DNA of 64,000 nt from Neckera pumila (lineage: Eukaryota > Streptophyta > Bryopsida > Hypnales > Neckeraceae): positions 5,892,501 to 5,956,500 of the forward strand of contig OZ018417.1 of the NCBI GenBank assembly GCA_963969595.1. Reading direction: 5' to 3'. Numbering within the stretch: the first letter of the stretch is position 1; every line of letters begins with the position of its first letter. Below the pieces are notes generated by a model that ran no database searches, was not told where the DNA came from, and saw nothing but the letters and a program-made list of their open reading frames with translations. The translations under genes and the position numbers were made by a program. This document shows positions 46,649-60,427 of the stretch, in pieces.

Positions 46649-49600
46649 ATGATATCAAAGCTTGATGTACCCCGTTTGAAGTCATTTGAGCTTGTTTCAT
46701 CCATTTCTACTAAATTTGATGATTGTGTTCCAAAAATGGAATTTCATAAGGATTTTCACATTGATCAGGCAAGTACAACCGTAGAAGAAGACAAAAAAAA
46801 ATACTTGAAAGAAGATGCAAAAAAGCACGAGTTTAATTTGGAATTTGAAGATCAATGGCATATAGGTCTAATACCACACATTGAGTTTAGAAAAAGTAGT
46901 AGTCCGTCAAGACATATAGAAAAGGATATATATTATGAGTCTAAATTGAAACCACATTCATCTTCATTGCATAAAAGAATGGAACTTTCAACTTTAAAAA
47001 AATTGAAAACCGATGAGAAATTTGATTTGAACAACAAATGTAAAAAAGAAGGGTTAAATGCAATTGGCACGTATAAATCAAGGGGTGTAAAGGGTGTAAA
47101 AGAAGACTGTGAAAGATTTCGCTTACAAATGAAGATACTGAAAGAAAAAGCTAATGATTCAAGAATTAGGGAAGTTATGGTTGAAGGATTGGTTGAAAAT
47201 CTACATAAAGATACAAATAAAGATACTAAAATAATTGCAAAGGAAGATGCAAATGGCACTATTGAAAATGATCAAGCAAAACCACAAATTGAATCTATTT
47301 CTAAGAGCCTTGTGAGTTCTATATATGATTTGAATGTAGATAAAAATATATTGAAAACTCGTGGAAAAAATGAAACTAATAAAGAAAGTAAAAAGAATTT
47401 TTTTGCTTCATCAATGATTAAAGAAAGACCAAGTTCTCCATTAGCTTATTCTTCTAAATTTGATGGAAAAAAAATTCATCAAAATAATGCTCATGAAGAT
47501 TTTAAGGCTCGCAAAAGGATTAAAACCTATAACAATATTCCTTCCTATTCAAATACAAGTAGCTCATCAACATCCTCATCTATGTCTACATTATCTTCTC
47601 TCCCATTATCCCATTATATACAAAAGTTGAAGTGTTTGGCACCAATTTCTCGTTGTTCACCATTTACGAATTTGAATGATAAAAATATTTCTAAAATAGA
47701 AAAAAATGCATTTTGTAATACTGAACTAAGTGATTGTGACATAGAATATGAAGATTTGAAAAATCACAATCTAGATTTGTCTACTAACTGTGAAACAACA
47801 ACAAATTTTGAGGAGAGCAATTGTAACATGCAAGTTGATGAGAAACTTACAAATTTAGGAATCCATGCTTGTCAAAGAGCAAATAAATTTGTCATTCCTT
47901 CACGTAAGAAAAATAATAGAATTATGAATGGTGATAAAATTAATAAAAAAGTTGGGAATATAATGGTTGAAAATTTTGTTTCACCTCCAAAAAATCAGCA
48001 ATTGAATAAAAGAATTCTAGATCCGATTAGCTCTTCCGATGGGCTTATATTTCAGCAATCAAAATCCCATAGTAATGAGGTAACTTGAAGAATTTTTAAA
48101 TAATCTTAATTAAACACATGTACACATAAGAGATATTTGATTTAAAATATTTGATGTTTAAATTTGAAAAATTTAATATTCATAAAAGAATCAATCATTT
48201 AAGAATTTTTTGTATATATGTATGAATCATTGCTTTATATTTATATGACTTTGTATGGTGACTTAGGACAATAAATATAAAATTTATGAAAATCATTCTA
48301 CTCAACAAATAATATTCAATGAGCTCAAAGGATTAATAGAAGCTTTTAATATCCAAATTAATGCAAAAAATAAGATATTGAAAACCTGTTTTGACGATTT
48401 GGAAAAACAATGGGATTATTCAAAAGATGAAATGTTTAAAGAAATTCTTGAAGCAAGACACACTCTACAAAATGATATCAAAGTTAGGCTTGAAGAAATT
48501 GTAAATAATTTCATGAAAAAGAATGAAGATAATGATGAACATGTGAGTTCATATAAATAAAATTACAAAAGTAATAATTGACTTTAAAATGATTGAAATT
48601 TAATATTTATTTACTTACAAAAAATGATTTTTTACACATTCAACAATAAGCAAGAAAATATGATTGCATTATTTAATCCTCATTGGTGACACACTTTAAA
48701 TTTGTATCTTTCAAACTTCAAAGTTTATATAAATTCACCTTACCATGGGGAATGCTAGCATGTGAGCATACAATCTATGAATCCATGAACCTAGGTGTTT
48801 ATATCACAGACACCTTCTATGATTATAGGTGTCTCTTATAGGTATTTATGTTATAGCTAGACTATTTTCAAGTTATATTTTACCTATGTTATTGATACAT
48901 ATATTATAAATGGCTTCAAAAGGTTGTAGGTATATACTTACAACTAGGTTCAATGCTATAGGCTTACGTCTCTATACTCATGTGCTAGCATTGTTGCTCA
49001 AATTTATTGATTCATATTTGGAATTACTTTTTTCAAATGTAGCTTTTAGTTCATTTTACAATCGTCAAAAGTTCAAAGAAAAAGGTAATTTATTCCAGTT
49101 ACAAATTTATATCTCAATGCTAGGAGTGATTTACCTATTTATATTTGACTTAGAAGTCATAGCCAAGCTTCCAAGGGTATTTGAAAAATAATTTATGTTA
49201 TAATTTTATAATTCATTTATTAAAAAAAATTGAAGTAGATTAGATTTTTGGTTATCTTTCATTATATCTTTTGAGAATCTTTTATTATTATTTTAAAATA
49301 TATTTTGAAGATTATCTGAGAAATTATCATATCTTTGGAATTCTATAGCATTTTCTTATTCTTGGAGTGTAAAGTTTGTTTAAACTTTAAAAATTTTGTT
49401 TAAAAAAAATCCAATTCTACCTTCAAAATAGTTTTTGAGTGTGTATTTAAAGGTCTTGAACTACAAACAAATGATTTCAAGTTCATTATTCTATTGTTAT
49501 TATAACAATTTAAATTTTTTAGAAAATTAGTATGATTTTTGCATAAAGTTGAAATTAACCTTTAAGGGACTAAGGAGTCTACTTTGGATTATTTGAATTT

Positions 49601-52600
49601 GGATAAGCTAAAATGAATTCATAATTTGGAATTTTGCAAGAAATCTTTCGGATGGATGCTAATCATCCTCATCTACATGTGAAGCTTTGTTTCATGTGAT
49701 TCCAATAAATATTGCAATACATATAAGGTTAATTTGAATTTCAATGTCAAACTAGGCAACTAAGAAACAATTCTAAAATTATTAATGAACTCTAGTTAAT
49801 TGTTTAGATTGAAAAATTTGAATTTTTGAATCATTCAATTACAAATAATGAGATGAAAGTTATGAAGAGTTTATTTTGAGGGCAATGATTGTTGAAAAGT
49901 TGTATAAATTCAATTTTGAAAATTTTCAAGTAAAAACAAAAATACATAATATATACAAAATTTATTAGAGCATTCTTGCCATTGAAATTTACAGTTATTA
50001 ATTTCTTGTCAAAGGTAGGAGAGATTTGTTTTTCATTCATCAAGTCCCACCATTCTTTGAAGATAAATATAAAAGTTTTTTTTAATTAAATTATTTTATT
50101 TGAAATTCAGCCTATTTTTCAACCTACTAATGACAATGTACAAGTTATAGGATATGTAATGTTGAGGATAAAACTTCACCTCTGAAAATTGCGTGAAAAA
50201 AATGCTTTTTGAAATTTAGGCACATTCAACTTGGAATGGGTGCCACCATTCTACATATGTATTTGTTGGAGAATAAATATAGATGAAGATTTTAGTCTTG
50301 CATTAGATTTGAGTATATTGAAGCAATTTTGAGACTCAAAATACCGCAATCCTAAAATTTTAAAAGCAATGTAGCATAATATATATTTCTTATAGTTGTC
50401 TGTCTCAATATTGCACTCAAACTTTTATTCAACTTTTTTTAGGTAATTCAAAAGAATTTTTTATAAAATTTCAAATGAAATTTAGAGTAAATACTAAAGA
50501 AAAGATTAAACCAAGGGTTATATTTCATGACAAATAATACAATGTGGTTGTTGAAATGAAATAATGCATAGGTTCTATCAATGATTGAAAAAAAGATTGA
50601 GAGGCATCAACTTCAAAGTGATATTGGAATATTAGCACTAAAAAGTGAAATGAAACATTTGTGGAATGAAGTAAGAGAATTGACTTATAAAAAAGAAAAT
50701 ATTCAAAGTTATGTAACTGATTTTATCCATACAATTGAGAAATCAAAATTGGAAGTGAACAATGAACAAGATTTGTTAAAAAATGAAAACAATGATTTAA
50801 TGAAACAACTTCAAAACATCAAACAAAATGATATGCAGGTGACTTTAATGATAAAAATTATTGAAAAAAAAAAATCATAAATTATATTTGAAATCATTCA
50901 ATAAATTTGATATGAAACCACAAATATTTTGTAGTGTATATAATTTAATACCATAGCTCTAAAATTATTGTTTTGTGGTAAAAGTTTGAAGATTTTGATT
51001 CACTTTAAATGTTGTGATATAATTATGGTATTCATTATTTGATTTGCACAATACAACTTAACTAATTTTCTATATGTCTAAATAGATAGAGATAAAAAAT
51101 ATTCGAAAACTTGTAGAAAAAATTCAAGAAAATAATGTTGAATTAGAAAGAACTCAAAGCATTGCTCATATGGAAGGCATACAAGAAAGAATGTTAATAA
51201 TGGAAAGGGTTGAAAGTTTATCTAAGCTTTATCTTGGAGGTTTAGAAGAAATCCGTTCAAATATTTCTAATACCAAAATTAATTGTTATGATCGTGTTGA
51301 TGACCTTCAAAGTCAGTTGGCTGAATTTAGAAGCCATCAAGAATGCTATGAAACTCAATGCCATTCAAAATTAACACACCATGTAAATTTATGCAATTTA
51401 AGTTTCCTTTTTATTTGTATCACTGAAAACAAAATTAAAATTAAAAATTAAAGTTACTAGTAAAAATTTGAAAAATCTTCCTCCAATCATTTTTTTAAAT
51501 AAAAACTTAAAAAAAAATTACCATATATATTTTAATTATTATAGTATGCTAAATAATGTAACCTTATTATTCATATTATGTTTGTATAAATTTTAGATGA
51601 AAATATGATAATAAATATGAAAAATATGATATGACAAAGTAAAACAATCATAATCAGTCTTTAATTTCATAGATGCTCATGAATGAACTTGAAAGCATTT
51701 GTAGTGAAGTAATTGAGATAGTAGAAGCTAAAGAAGATCATATTCAAGAAACACTTGAAAGAGAAAATGTTAACAATCAAAACCAACTAATGACCATATG
51801 TGCTACCAACAAATGTGAGCTTCTAAATTCAATGAGAGGAGAATTAAATAAGCGCTTCCAATGTGCTCAAAGTAAAGTACTGTTGATGACAGATGCATTA
51901 AAGCAAGAGATGGACAACTTGCGATGTGAAGTTGGAGAAAATCAAGTAAATTTTTTGATAATAATTTTCATTTTGACCAATTTATAGTATAAATTAATGA
52001 CATAAAAAAATATAGAGCTTCATTGGAACTTAATCTTTATTTCCAATTTATTAAAAAAAAATGGTTTAGCAATTTAGTTAAAGGCATATGTATTAAATCA
52101 ATAAAATGAGTTTTTTAAACCATTAACTTCTTAGTTAATAAATAATTAATAAATAAATTTTCATTAAAAATTTCTAAATATGTGAAGCATGCAATTCAAT
52201 TAGCAATGTACAGGAAAGAGCTAAAAGTTTATCAAAAACATCTCTAATAGAAAAAGAAATGGAAATAGCTTCAAAAGCTGCAAATGAAGTTACGATTTGT
52301 GCCACTAAAGCAAAAGACATGCTCAATGATATACAAAAGTCTTTTGAAAATGAACTTACTAATATAAAACACACTTGCTTCCAATTACAAGAGAATGTAA
52401 AATTTGAAAAAAATATAATTCAAAGTGTGGCAAATGAAGCTCGTAGAACAAGTGAAGAAATTGCTTTGGAGAAAGAGAAAATGTGGCTTGTGGCTTCAGC
52501 TGTGCGAGCAAAAAATATAGAGTTGAATGAACTAATACAAAAAGAAAGTTTGAACATTGTAGAAGCAGTAGCTATTGTAAAAATTGAAAGGGATGTTGCA

Positions 52601-55600
52601 TCTAAAGCTGCTCAAGAGGCAAGGTGCTCAGCTATAAAAGCAAATGAAATAATGTCAGAGATTTTAGAGCACTTCAATGGACAAATGATTAAAATTCAAC
52701 ACATGAGTATGCAATTGAAAGTGAGTTTAGGCCATATATATTCAATGCATTTTGTAAAGCTAGTATTGGTTATTAAAAATCTATAATATATTATTCATAT
52801 TATTATCATACTATTAAAATCATAGTGACTTTTGTAATATCACATTTCCAAATAGTGTGATATTGTAGAAATAAAGTAGACAATGAGGTGATATTATAGA
52901 ATATCAACAGAGTGATATTACAAAGGTCATAATTCCGCTAGTTTATATTGTACATTTCAATGTATGCATATTTTAAAAAAAAGTTATATAAAGATTTTAA
53001 CAATTTCTATTTGAAGACTTATTGAAATTATTACTTTGTATTTTAATATATGAAAATTTTATTAAAATGTAGTATATTGAATGCATAGCGTAGCAAGCAC
53101 CAACCGCTAGTATATTTTAAGTTTCTATTAATTTTTATTTATAATTTTGATTAAAATTGGCTTTATAGGAAGAAATTGAGCAAGAAAAACAAGGAGTTAA
53201 AAAATCATGTGAGATTGCATTGCAATGCAATCAAGAATCATTAGATCAATATGAAAAAGAATTGGAATTGGCTATAAAAACCTGGAAACGTGCTATGAAT
53301 GTTGAAATTACAAAAACTATGGAAGTTACAATGGGACTTGAAGAAGAGAAACAACGAGCATCAATTGCTTTAGAACATGTTGCAATGTTGTGTCCACAAC
53401 CAGATTGCGTACGAGCAGACATGGAAAAATACATCTCAAAAGTAGGCATTAAAAATAAATTTGCAAATATATTTGATGTGCTTAGATTTTGGTCTTTTTT
53501 GAAAACAAATTAAAATTATATTGAATATATTGTATACAAAACTTATATAATTTTTTTATGAATATTCAGACACAATACACATTAGACAATTTTGCCCAAT
53601 CAATTCACAATATACAAATTGATCAAGAAGATTATTGTCAAACCTCACATGTAAAACGACAAGAATTAAAACAATTCAAAGATTCTTGGCAAATTGAAAT
53701 AAATCAATTGCAACAAATAATTAGGGTATTGGAAATGAAGATCAAAGAATCAACGCATGAACAATCTATTGTTGGTAAACGTCTTGAAATTATAGAGAAC
53801 ATGCAAGTCAATCTTATTCAATCATATGAAGATGTAAAGAACATCACTAGTGATCTTGAGAAGACAGCTGCAATTTGGCTTCCCAAATATGAGATTGCTG
53901 CAAGGATTGTTGATGAACTTTCATCTAAAGTAAAATGTATGGATGAGAAATTGCAATTTTCTTGTGGTGGTGAAAGTTTGATGCAACAAATTGCTCTTAT
54001 TATAGAATCTAAAGTCAATGGAATGAAAGACATGGTGATCAAATCTCACTTAAAGAATGTTGACATTGAAGTGAAAAGATTATTGGAAAGAATTGATAAT
54101 GGAGATTGTGCAAATTGTCATGTAAGACTTCAATTAATAACAATGAATATGAACTTCCTAATTTCAATTCTTATAGTTAGATAAGTTGTACTTTAAGCAT
54201 TTTTAATTGATGTCTATTTGAATGTCATCAGGCCATTACTATGTTGGAGAACCGAGTCAATGTATTGGAAAACTCACCAATTCATGATTCTAGCATGTCC
54301 TCAAAATTGGAATCCATTGAAAATTGTGGCAAAGATAGAACAAAAGGAGACCTGTCTTCAAATGGCAACTTGAATAAAAGCATTGAAGCCTTACATAGGT
54401 ATGGAATTTTTCATATCTTCATATAAGATAAAACAGCCCATTGTGGTCAAATGACCCATAGTAGACACCTAGAGAATGATCCCATTATGGGGGGTTTCAG
54501 TATGTGAGATTTGGGCCACAATGCATGTCTTTTATGTTAGTCATGGAGTGATTAGTGACCTCATTAGGAACTTCCAATTTCCTAGTGTAAATTCACTATA
54601 AACCATTAACTTTCTAGGCCTTCTATGTTAGAGAACATTATGATTGCTTTAGGTAAACAAGATGAACATCATGGGTTCAAGATTTGTTGGTTTTGAAGTA
54701 GTCTACAAACTCTTTTGGGCCATGATGCATTGAACACCTCAAAAATTCATAGCAAGTTTATACCTTGTCAAAAAATTATAATTTCAATTGCTCTCACTGT
54801 TTCTTACTCTTATCTTTATGTCAGAAAAAACTTAAAATTTCAGCAATGGCATGAGGCCAAACTCCTATGAATATTAAATATAATAGAATGCTATGTATAG
54901 AAAATTATTATGAATTCATAATTATTACAAGCAACTACTATTTTGAAAATTATTACTAATAAATAATTACTATGAAGCTAAAATTAGAAAATAAAAATTC
55001 AAAATTATTGAGGACTACAAAAAATATTGTAATTTATAATAATTGAGTTATTTTTATTTAGTAATTACATCTAAGATCTTCAAAAATGATTCATTTATTT
55101 ATAGAAATAATAAAAATATAATTATAAAAATTAAGCAGGAAAATGGAAAATATAGAAACAGAAGTTAATGAAATGGATCCATCAAAATCAGATCAAGAAA
55201 TTAGTTCACAGATTTTGGGGCTTGATAGTCGCATTGAACATGTTGCTTTAGCAACATTCACTAATTTAAGGTAAAAGAAAATTTTGATTTAGTATTCCAT
55301 TTTCATAATTCCATTTTTGGATATAACAAATGATCTCAAAATAAAACACTTATATATCTATACTATCTATTATTGAATTTGGTAGTAAATTTTCTTTTAC
55401 TTGGAATAATTTTCATGACCAATGAATTTATATTCAGATTGTTGGACAAAAAAGTTGAGCACATGACTGCGGGAATACAGTCTGCATTAGATGGAGCAAC
55501 AATGGCAGATAAAAAGTGTGTTGCTCTTGGTTTTGAACTTGTTAAGGTTTTCAAAATGTTCTCTTGCAAACAAAGTAGCCAATGTTATAAAAACAACGGT

Positions 55601-56206
55601 AATTCTAATAAAGAATGTAAAGTATTAAAAAGGTCTCAATCTTTCAAAAAACAAGATTCCAATGAAAAACAAAATTTTGATTCTCAAAATCAAGCAGCAA
55701 ATGAGAAATCTACCAAAAATCACCAAAATAATTCAAAAATGCTTGACAACCAACAACCTACATCTTTAGTTGAAAAATTAGACATTTCTCCTAGAAAATT
55801 CATCAAAAGAGGGATGTGCAACTTAACAAAAGAACCAATTGTCCAATCATCTGAAACACAAAAATCAACTTTACAATATGAATCTGAACAAGATAGTGAA
55901 GACCTTTGTGGTTTTGAAAAAAGGGAATCTTTTTCTAAGGATAAAGTCAATTGCTTTCACAACTCTCTTAGAAGCAAAGAGTATAAATTACACGAAACTC
56001 TCAACAAAGTTAGAGAAGTGATTATACCAAGTGACACTTTGGATGAACAATTAATACTTGAGAAGTGCCAAGAAGGATTGGGCAATAATTGTCAACGAAC
56101 AAACATTCGTTTAGAAGCTGGTCGAATACATGTCAATGTTAGCCATCGGTCAAGGGGTTTGAATCAACTGCACAAAAAAAATGACTTAATAGCGGTACTA
56201 TCTTAA
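46649..56206 (+). CDS. Long coiled-coil protein of unknown family, about 1,647 aa
   Basis: Eleven exons: 46649-48079 (acceptor at 46629), 48267-48542, 50572-50838, 51086-51382, 51673-51945, 52214-52720, 53169-53441, 53570-54121, 54232-54398, 55139-55270, 55438-56206. All junctions are GT-AG; introns 1-8 are phase 0 and the last two phase 2. Residues 1-477 are Lys/Ser/Asn-rich, mostly disordered, with a Ser/Thr run near 310. Residues 478-1292 are charged heptad-like helices with few prolines. The C-terminal part (about 1395-1647) is Gln/Asn/Lys-rich, with RKFIKRGMC and GRIHVNVSHRSRGL. No catalytic motif, signal peptide or membrane segment. The shape suits a cytoskeletal, nuclear-envelope or meiotic-axis protein, but I see no family signature. 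Coding GC is far lower than in HISN8 or NUP93. The N-terminus is uncertain because of the stopped upstream exon. Confidence 0.7.
48750..48995. repeat. MITE-like inverted repeat in intron 2 of the coiled-coil gene
   Basis: AATGCTAGCATGTGAGCATA near the left end pairs with ..CTCATGTGCTAGCATT near the right. A second hairpin (AGGTGTTTATATCACAGACACCT) lies inside. About 240 bp within a 2-kb intron. Confidence 0.5.
52820..52940. repeat. Small inverted repeat in intron 6 of the coiled-coil gene
   Basis: TGACTTTTGTAATATCAC and GTGATATTACAAAGGTCA are inverted copies about 75 bp apart; a MITE-like hairpin. Confidence 0.6.
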
Positions 56207-56292
56207 AGGATTGGAGCACAACTCTATAATTAACGCAAAAAATTATATGCTTCTAAGTTATATGCATTGTCAAACTTACGTTAATTCATCAC

Positions 56293-56510
56293 TTTGTAAC
56301 GTCATTGCGGGCACTAAGTGTTTGATACATGCTCGAGAATCTTTTATATGAGACAAAGTACAGATGTTCATCTTTAGAATTTTGTGTGGAAAGCAGATGG
56401 GTCTTACAAAGTAGTTAGACCTCTAATGAGTAATCTTGGATTTGTTTAAGCAAATGATTTACATGATACCAACAGGATGATTTTTACAGTGATCAGTCCA
56501 ACATTTTAAG
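56293..56510 (+). repeat. Dispersed ~200-bp repeat, copy 3
   Basis: Begins about 85 bp after the coiled-coil gene stop codon and shares the ordered words of copies 1, 2 and 4 (GAATCTTTTATATGAGACAAAGT, GTTCATC, TAGTTAGACCTC, GATGATTTTTACAGTGATCAG). It may lie in that gene's 3' UTR. Boundaries are approximate. Confidence 0.5.
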
Positions 56511-58138
56511 GTTAAACTTGATCAAACAAGTTGAATGTATACAAATTGTTATACAAAATAAACATTCTAAGGTGAATTTTCTAAAATAATAATATTTTTT
56601 TCCTTAAGATCATTAACACCTTTATTTATTTTTTTAACTGTACACAATATGATATTATCATAAAAAAATTAAATTAGAATATGATTAAAATATTAATTAT
56701 ATAATAAAAAAGATTGTGAAAATGTATCACCCATGAAAATGTTATATTCAAATGTAAATTTTTTCTTATAGCCAGGCTAAACCAACTACATTGACAATGG
56801 ATTGATTATTAGCAATTACAGTAGAGTGTGAGCATTGAAAATTGTGTATTGAGCGATTATAAAATCTAAAGAATATAACAAAGAATAATTTTATTGCTCA
56901 AATATGACTGCTTATTGCACAACGCTTATTGCTCCCTATTCAGACTTTAGCAACCCTAGATTATTAGTATGCAAAAATTCTTTGTAACGTTTCACATTTT
57001 CACACAATATTGTATTATTTTTGAAAATATTTCATATATCTAAATTATTTTTTAAATTTTAATTAATGAAAAATTCTATATAATATATAATATTTTATAA
57101 TCATATAGGAAAATTTTACATTCAATTACACAATCAAGGAATTAATCATTTTAAAAGAAATTAAAATAACTGAATTTTATAATGATATAAAAAATATTTT
57201 GAGGTAATTTGCTATAATTTGTTAGAGGTGGTGCAATTGCAGAATGCCAAATAATATCTTGTATACAAATAGCCAAGTCAAGTATGATGCACAAGATGCT
57301 TGAAAGATTCCCAAAAAAGTCTCAAATATTTATTTGCAATATTTCAATTCCAATGAAGGTCAATTGTGCAAATGTAATTTTATAAGTTCTTCAAAAACTG
57401 CTTTGTGTTATTTTTCTTACTTGATTTATGTGATATATCTACAATTTTATCATCTTGTTGAGTACAATTTACATAGTATTGTTTAATTTTTGAATAGTTC
57501 TTGAAAAGTCTAATCACCATAAGTTTCTTTTTAATGCAGATACCATGATAGTATGTGGCAACAATCAATGCCTCCAAAACTTTGATTTCTTATTAAAATC
57601 TCAAAGAAAAATTATAATTTAATTTTAGATATAGATTATACCATTGTCTACATTTGACTTAAGAACAATTTCAAAGGTATTGAATAATGCTTATAATTTA
57701 TTCAAAATTAAAACTATTTGATTGAAATTAATTCCAAATATAACACGTCAAAAGCTTTTTATGCATACCAAAATATTATCAATATTTTTAGTGCAACATT
57801 CTTCAACCTTGACTACTTTGAAGTATAATGAATTACAAATTGCATGTGTTGCATATGTATGTAAATTAAGCTTCAATAATTATAAAATTAGATTATAGAA
57901 GTGGGTAATTTGAATTTATATTGCCTTGTAAGTTCATGAAATGCATTTAATGTTTGTATTACAATAAGTAAAAATTTCTATAAATAATGCAACAATGAAT
58001 GCTATTTCAAAAATATACATTAATATAAGGCTAATTTCTAATTATGTGCTTGCATTTATCATAATGTATGCCTTCTCAGGTACCATAGTCTTCAACCATT
58101 GTAATTATTCTACTCTGGTTATATAATGATCCATCATT
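56511..58138. other. AT-rich spacer, no gene seen
   Basis: No exon or repeat could be supported. Confidence 0.5.
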
Positions 58139-58463
58139 ATATAGACTTGGGGAAGTCGCTAGCTTAGAGGTTTAGTGTATACGTGAGATTAGGGGATATT
58201 TCAGAAGGGGCTATTTACCTAATATTTCATAATTTAATATACCCTATTTTCAAAAATAATAATAAATTGTCATTTATTTTAGCACCCTATATTATTTATA
58301 ATTTACTTTTTAGTCCAGTTTTTTGGCCCCTATATTAGATTTAAAAAATAAAACTAATAGGTATAAATTTTTTTAAATTTTGGATATAATAAATATATAG
58401 TATTCTACCTTAGATCTCATGTAGTTTCTAATATACACACTAAGTGACTTCTCCAAGTATATA
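58139..58463. mobile_element. TIR element of about 325 bp
   Basis: The left end TATAGACTTGGGGAAGTC and right end GACTTCTCCAAGTATATA are inverted. Pairing continues, with gaps, through TTTAGTGTATACGTGAGAT and its partner ATCTCATGTAG..ATATACACACTAA. No ORF; a MITE. Confidence 0.6.
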
Positions 58464-60235
58464 GACCAATAGACAACATTTTCATTTTTTTTAACATGAT
58501 AAGGCAAAGCATACACGTAAAATGGTTTTTAATAAATTGTACAACTTAGCCTACTTGTTCTACCATATGAATAGATGTTAGTAAGGTGCTTCAAACTATT
58601 TGTATAATTGACTTTTTAGAATTGTATTGGATATATCTAGGAACTAGATTATAGTAGTTCAACTAATATCTACAGATATTGTTATAATTTGCATATTGAG
58701 TTGCATGCAAACTAAGAAGTTTACAAGTCAAAATTCTTTAAGTAATTTTTAGTATTCAAGTTGAATACACTAAGTTGGTAGTAACATTGATACTCACATG
58801 CCTAGCATTTATTTAAAGTGAGAAATTAAAATTTGGAAAAATTAAATTGAGGTTATACATTAATTTGGCATGTTTGGGATATTAAAAAAAAATGCTCAAG
58901 ATGAGCTTCAAGCTTAAATCCTTTTGAGACTCTCCAAAGACTCCAAGAATTTTCTTTTGATGGCATCCTTGGCTTATGTTGGACATTGTTTCTGATGTTG
59001 TCTTTAGTAATTTTCATCAAATTCATGATATTGTAGTGGTTATTTCTATATCTATTTGTCTTATTTCATTACAATTAGAAGGAAAATTGCTCTAGACTTT
59101 ATAAAAAAAATATTTATATATTATTCATATTATATTTCAATAATTTTTTTTAAAATCTAATTTAAAATTTTAGCCCCTATATTTTTTCTTTATCCATCTA
59201 CTAACTTCTTAACTATAGATCTTTAATTTATACGCTTTTTATTTCTAAATATTTACTTTATTTAACAATGACATTGTTGTGTCATTTAGAGTTGGCTTTA
59301 GTTTTAGTTTGCCTTTAATCTGGTTTTCACTTTTTCTTTTGCATTCAAATGTATTGTTCTAAATATATTTATTTCAATTGTTTTTAATTTTTAATTACCA
59401 TAAATATTATTTTCATTATGATAGGTGTTCCCAATAATGATAATAAATCATTATATTAACATTTAATTTATTAATAATATTCTATTAATGATTTATGATT
59501 AATTATGGGAATTTTTTTTTTCATTTTTTATAAAGTGCCAAAGTGGCAATATTGAATGTTGTAGTGGTGCTCCATATTTCAACATTCATCCACATATTGA
59601 ATAGAAGATATCATATTAGAATACATCACATATCCATAATTCAATTTTCATCCACAATCTGGCAATTTCATCCAAGATTAGTTTTTTATTTGAAGCTTTT
59701 TAGCAATCTTCCACCTTTTTAGTACCATTTTCTTTTATAGGCGTGGTGCCAGGCTATAAAATTTGGTGCAATTGTGCACCAAATTGTTGGAAAAAAAACC
59801 ACTGAGATTATTTATGGGCAATCAATCTAGAATATATAGTCATCCACTATTTTTATTGATATTTTTTAATAATTTCGTCAATTTACTCATTTTCATGATT
59901 TAGAACTTATTTTGATATTGATATAAATTAAAATATTTAAAATAAAAATTTCGTAATTACATTTTAATTTCATCAGAATTTCATTTTTCACTACAATAGT
60001 ATTTTTAGTAATTGTTAATAGTTACATATTCATTTTGTTATGTTTTCATTATTATGATCATTAATGATCAATCAGTCTATGATCTATGATCATTTATTAT
60101 TTTCATTAATAATAATTTTCATGAGTACCATTAAATAATTTGTAGTTGATTTAATCATTTTTATGATTTATAATTAATTTTTGTATTTACAAATTCAAAT
60201 TTGGAGATCAAATCTCAAAATTTATGATAAGTATT
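58464..60235. other. AT-rich spacer, no gene seen
   Basis: Nothing recognisable beyond homopolymer runs and short direct words. Confidence 0.5.
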
Positions 60236-60239
60236 CTAA

Positions 60240-60423
60240 CCCTTAAAGGGTGCAACATCTGTTTTTTATTGGGTGCAAATCCTTCTATGTAGGACAGAAG
60301 TGCAACTATTCATCCTATAAATTTGTGTGAAAACAAGTAGTTTGACATCCTATAAATGCTTTTGAATTTTTCACACGATAATAAAAGGAATGATTTCCAA
60401 AATCACTAGCTTGTCTTTAAGGG
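60240..60423 (+). repeat. Dispersed ~200-bp repeat, copy 4
   Basis: Shortest copy. It has clean ends: CCCTTAAAGG at the left and CTTTAAGGG at the right are inverted, and CTAA lies directly outside each (60236-60239 and 60424-60427). Confidence 0.6.
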
Positions 60424-60427
60424 CTAA

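Noticed and set aside
46649..56206. Assignment as ZYP1, ASY3, PRD3 or a nuclear-lamina CRWN protein
   Set aside because: All are long coiled-coil plant proteins, but no conserved motif of any of them could be pointed to; coiled-coil shape alone is not evidence.
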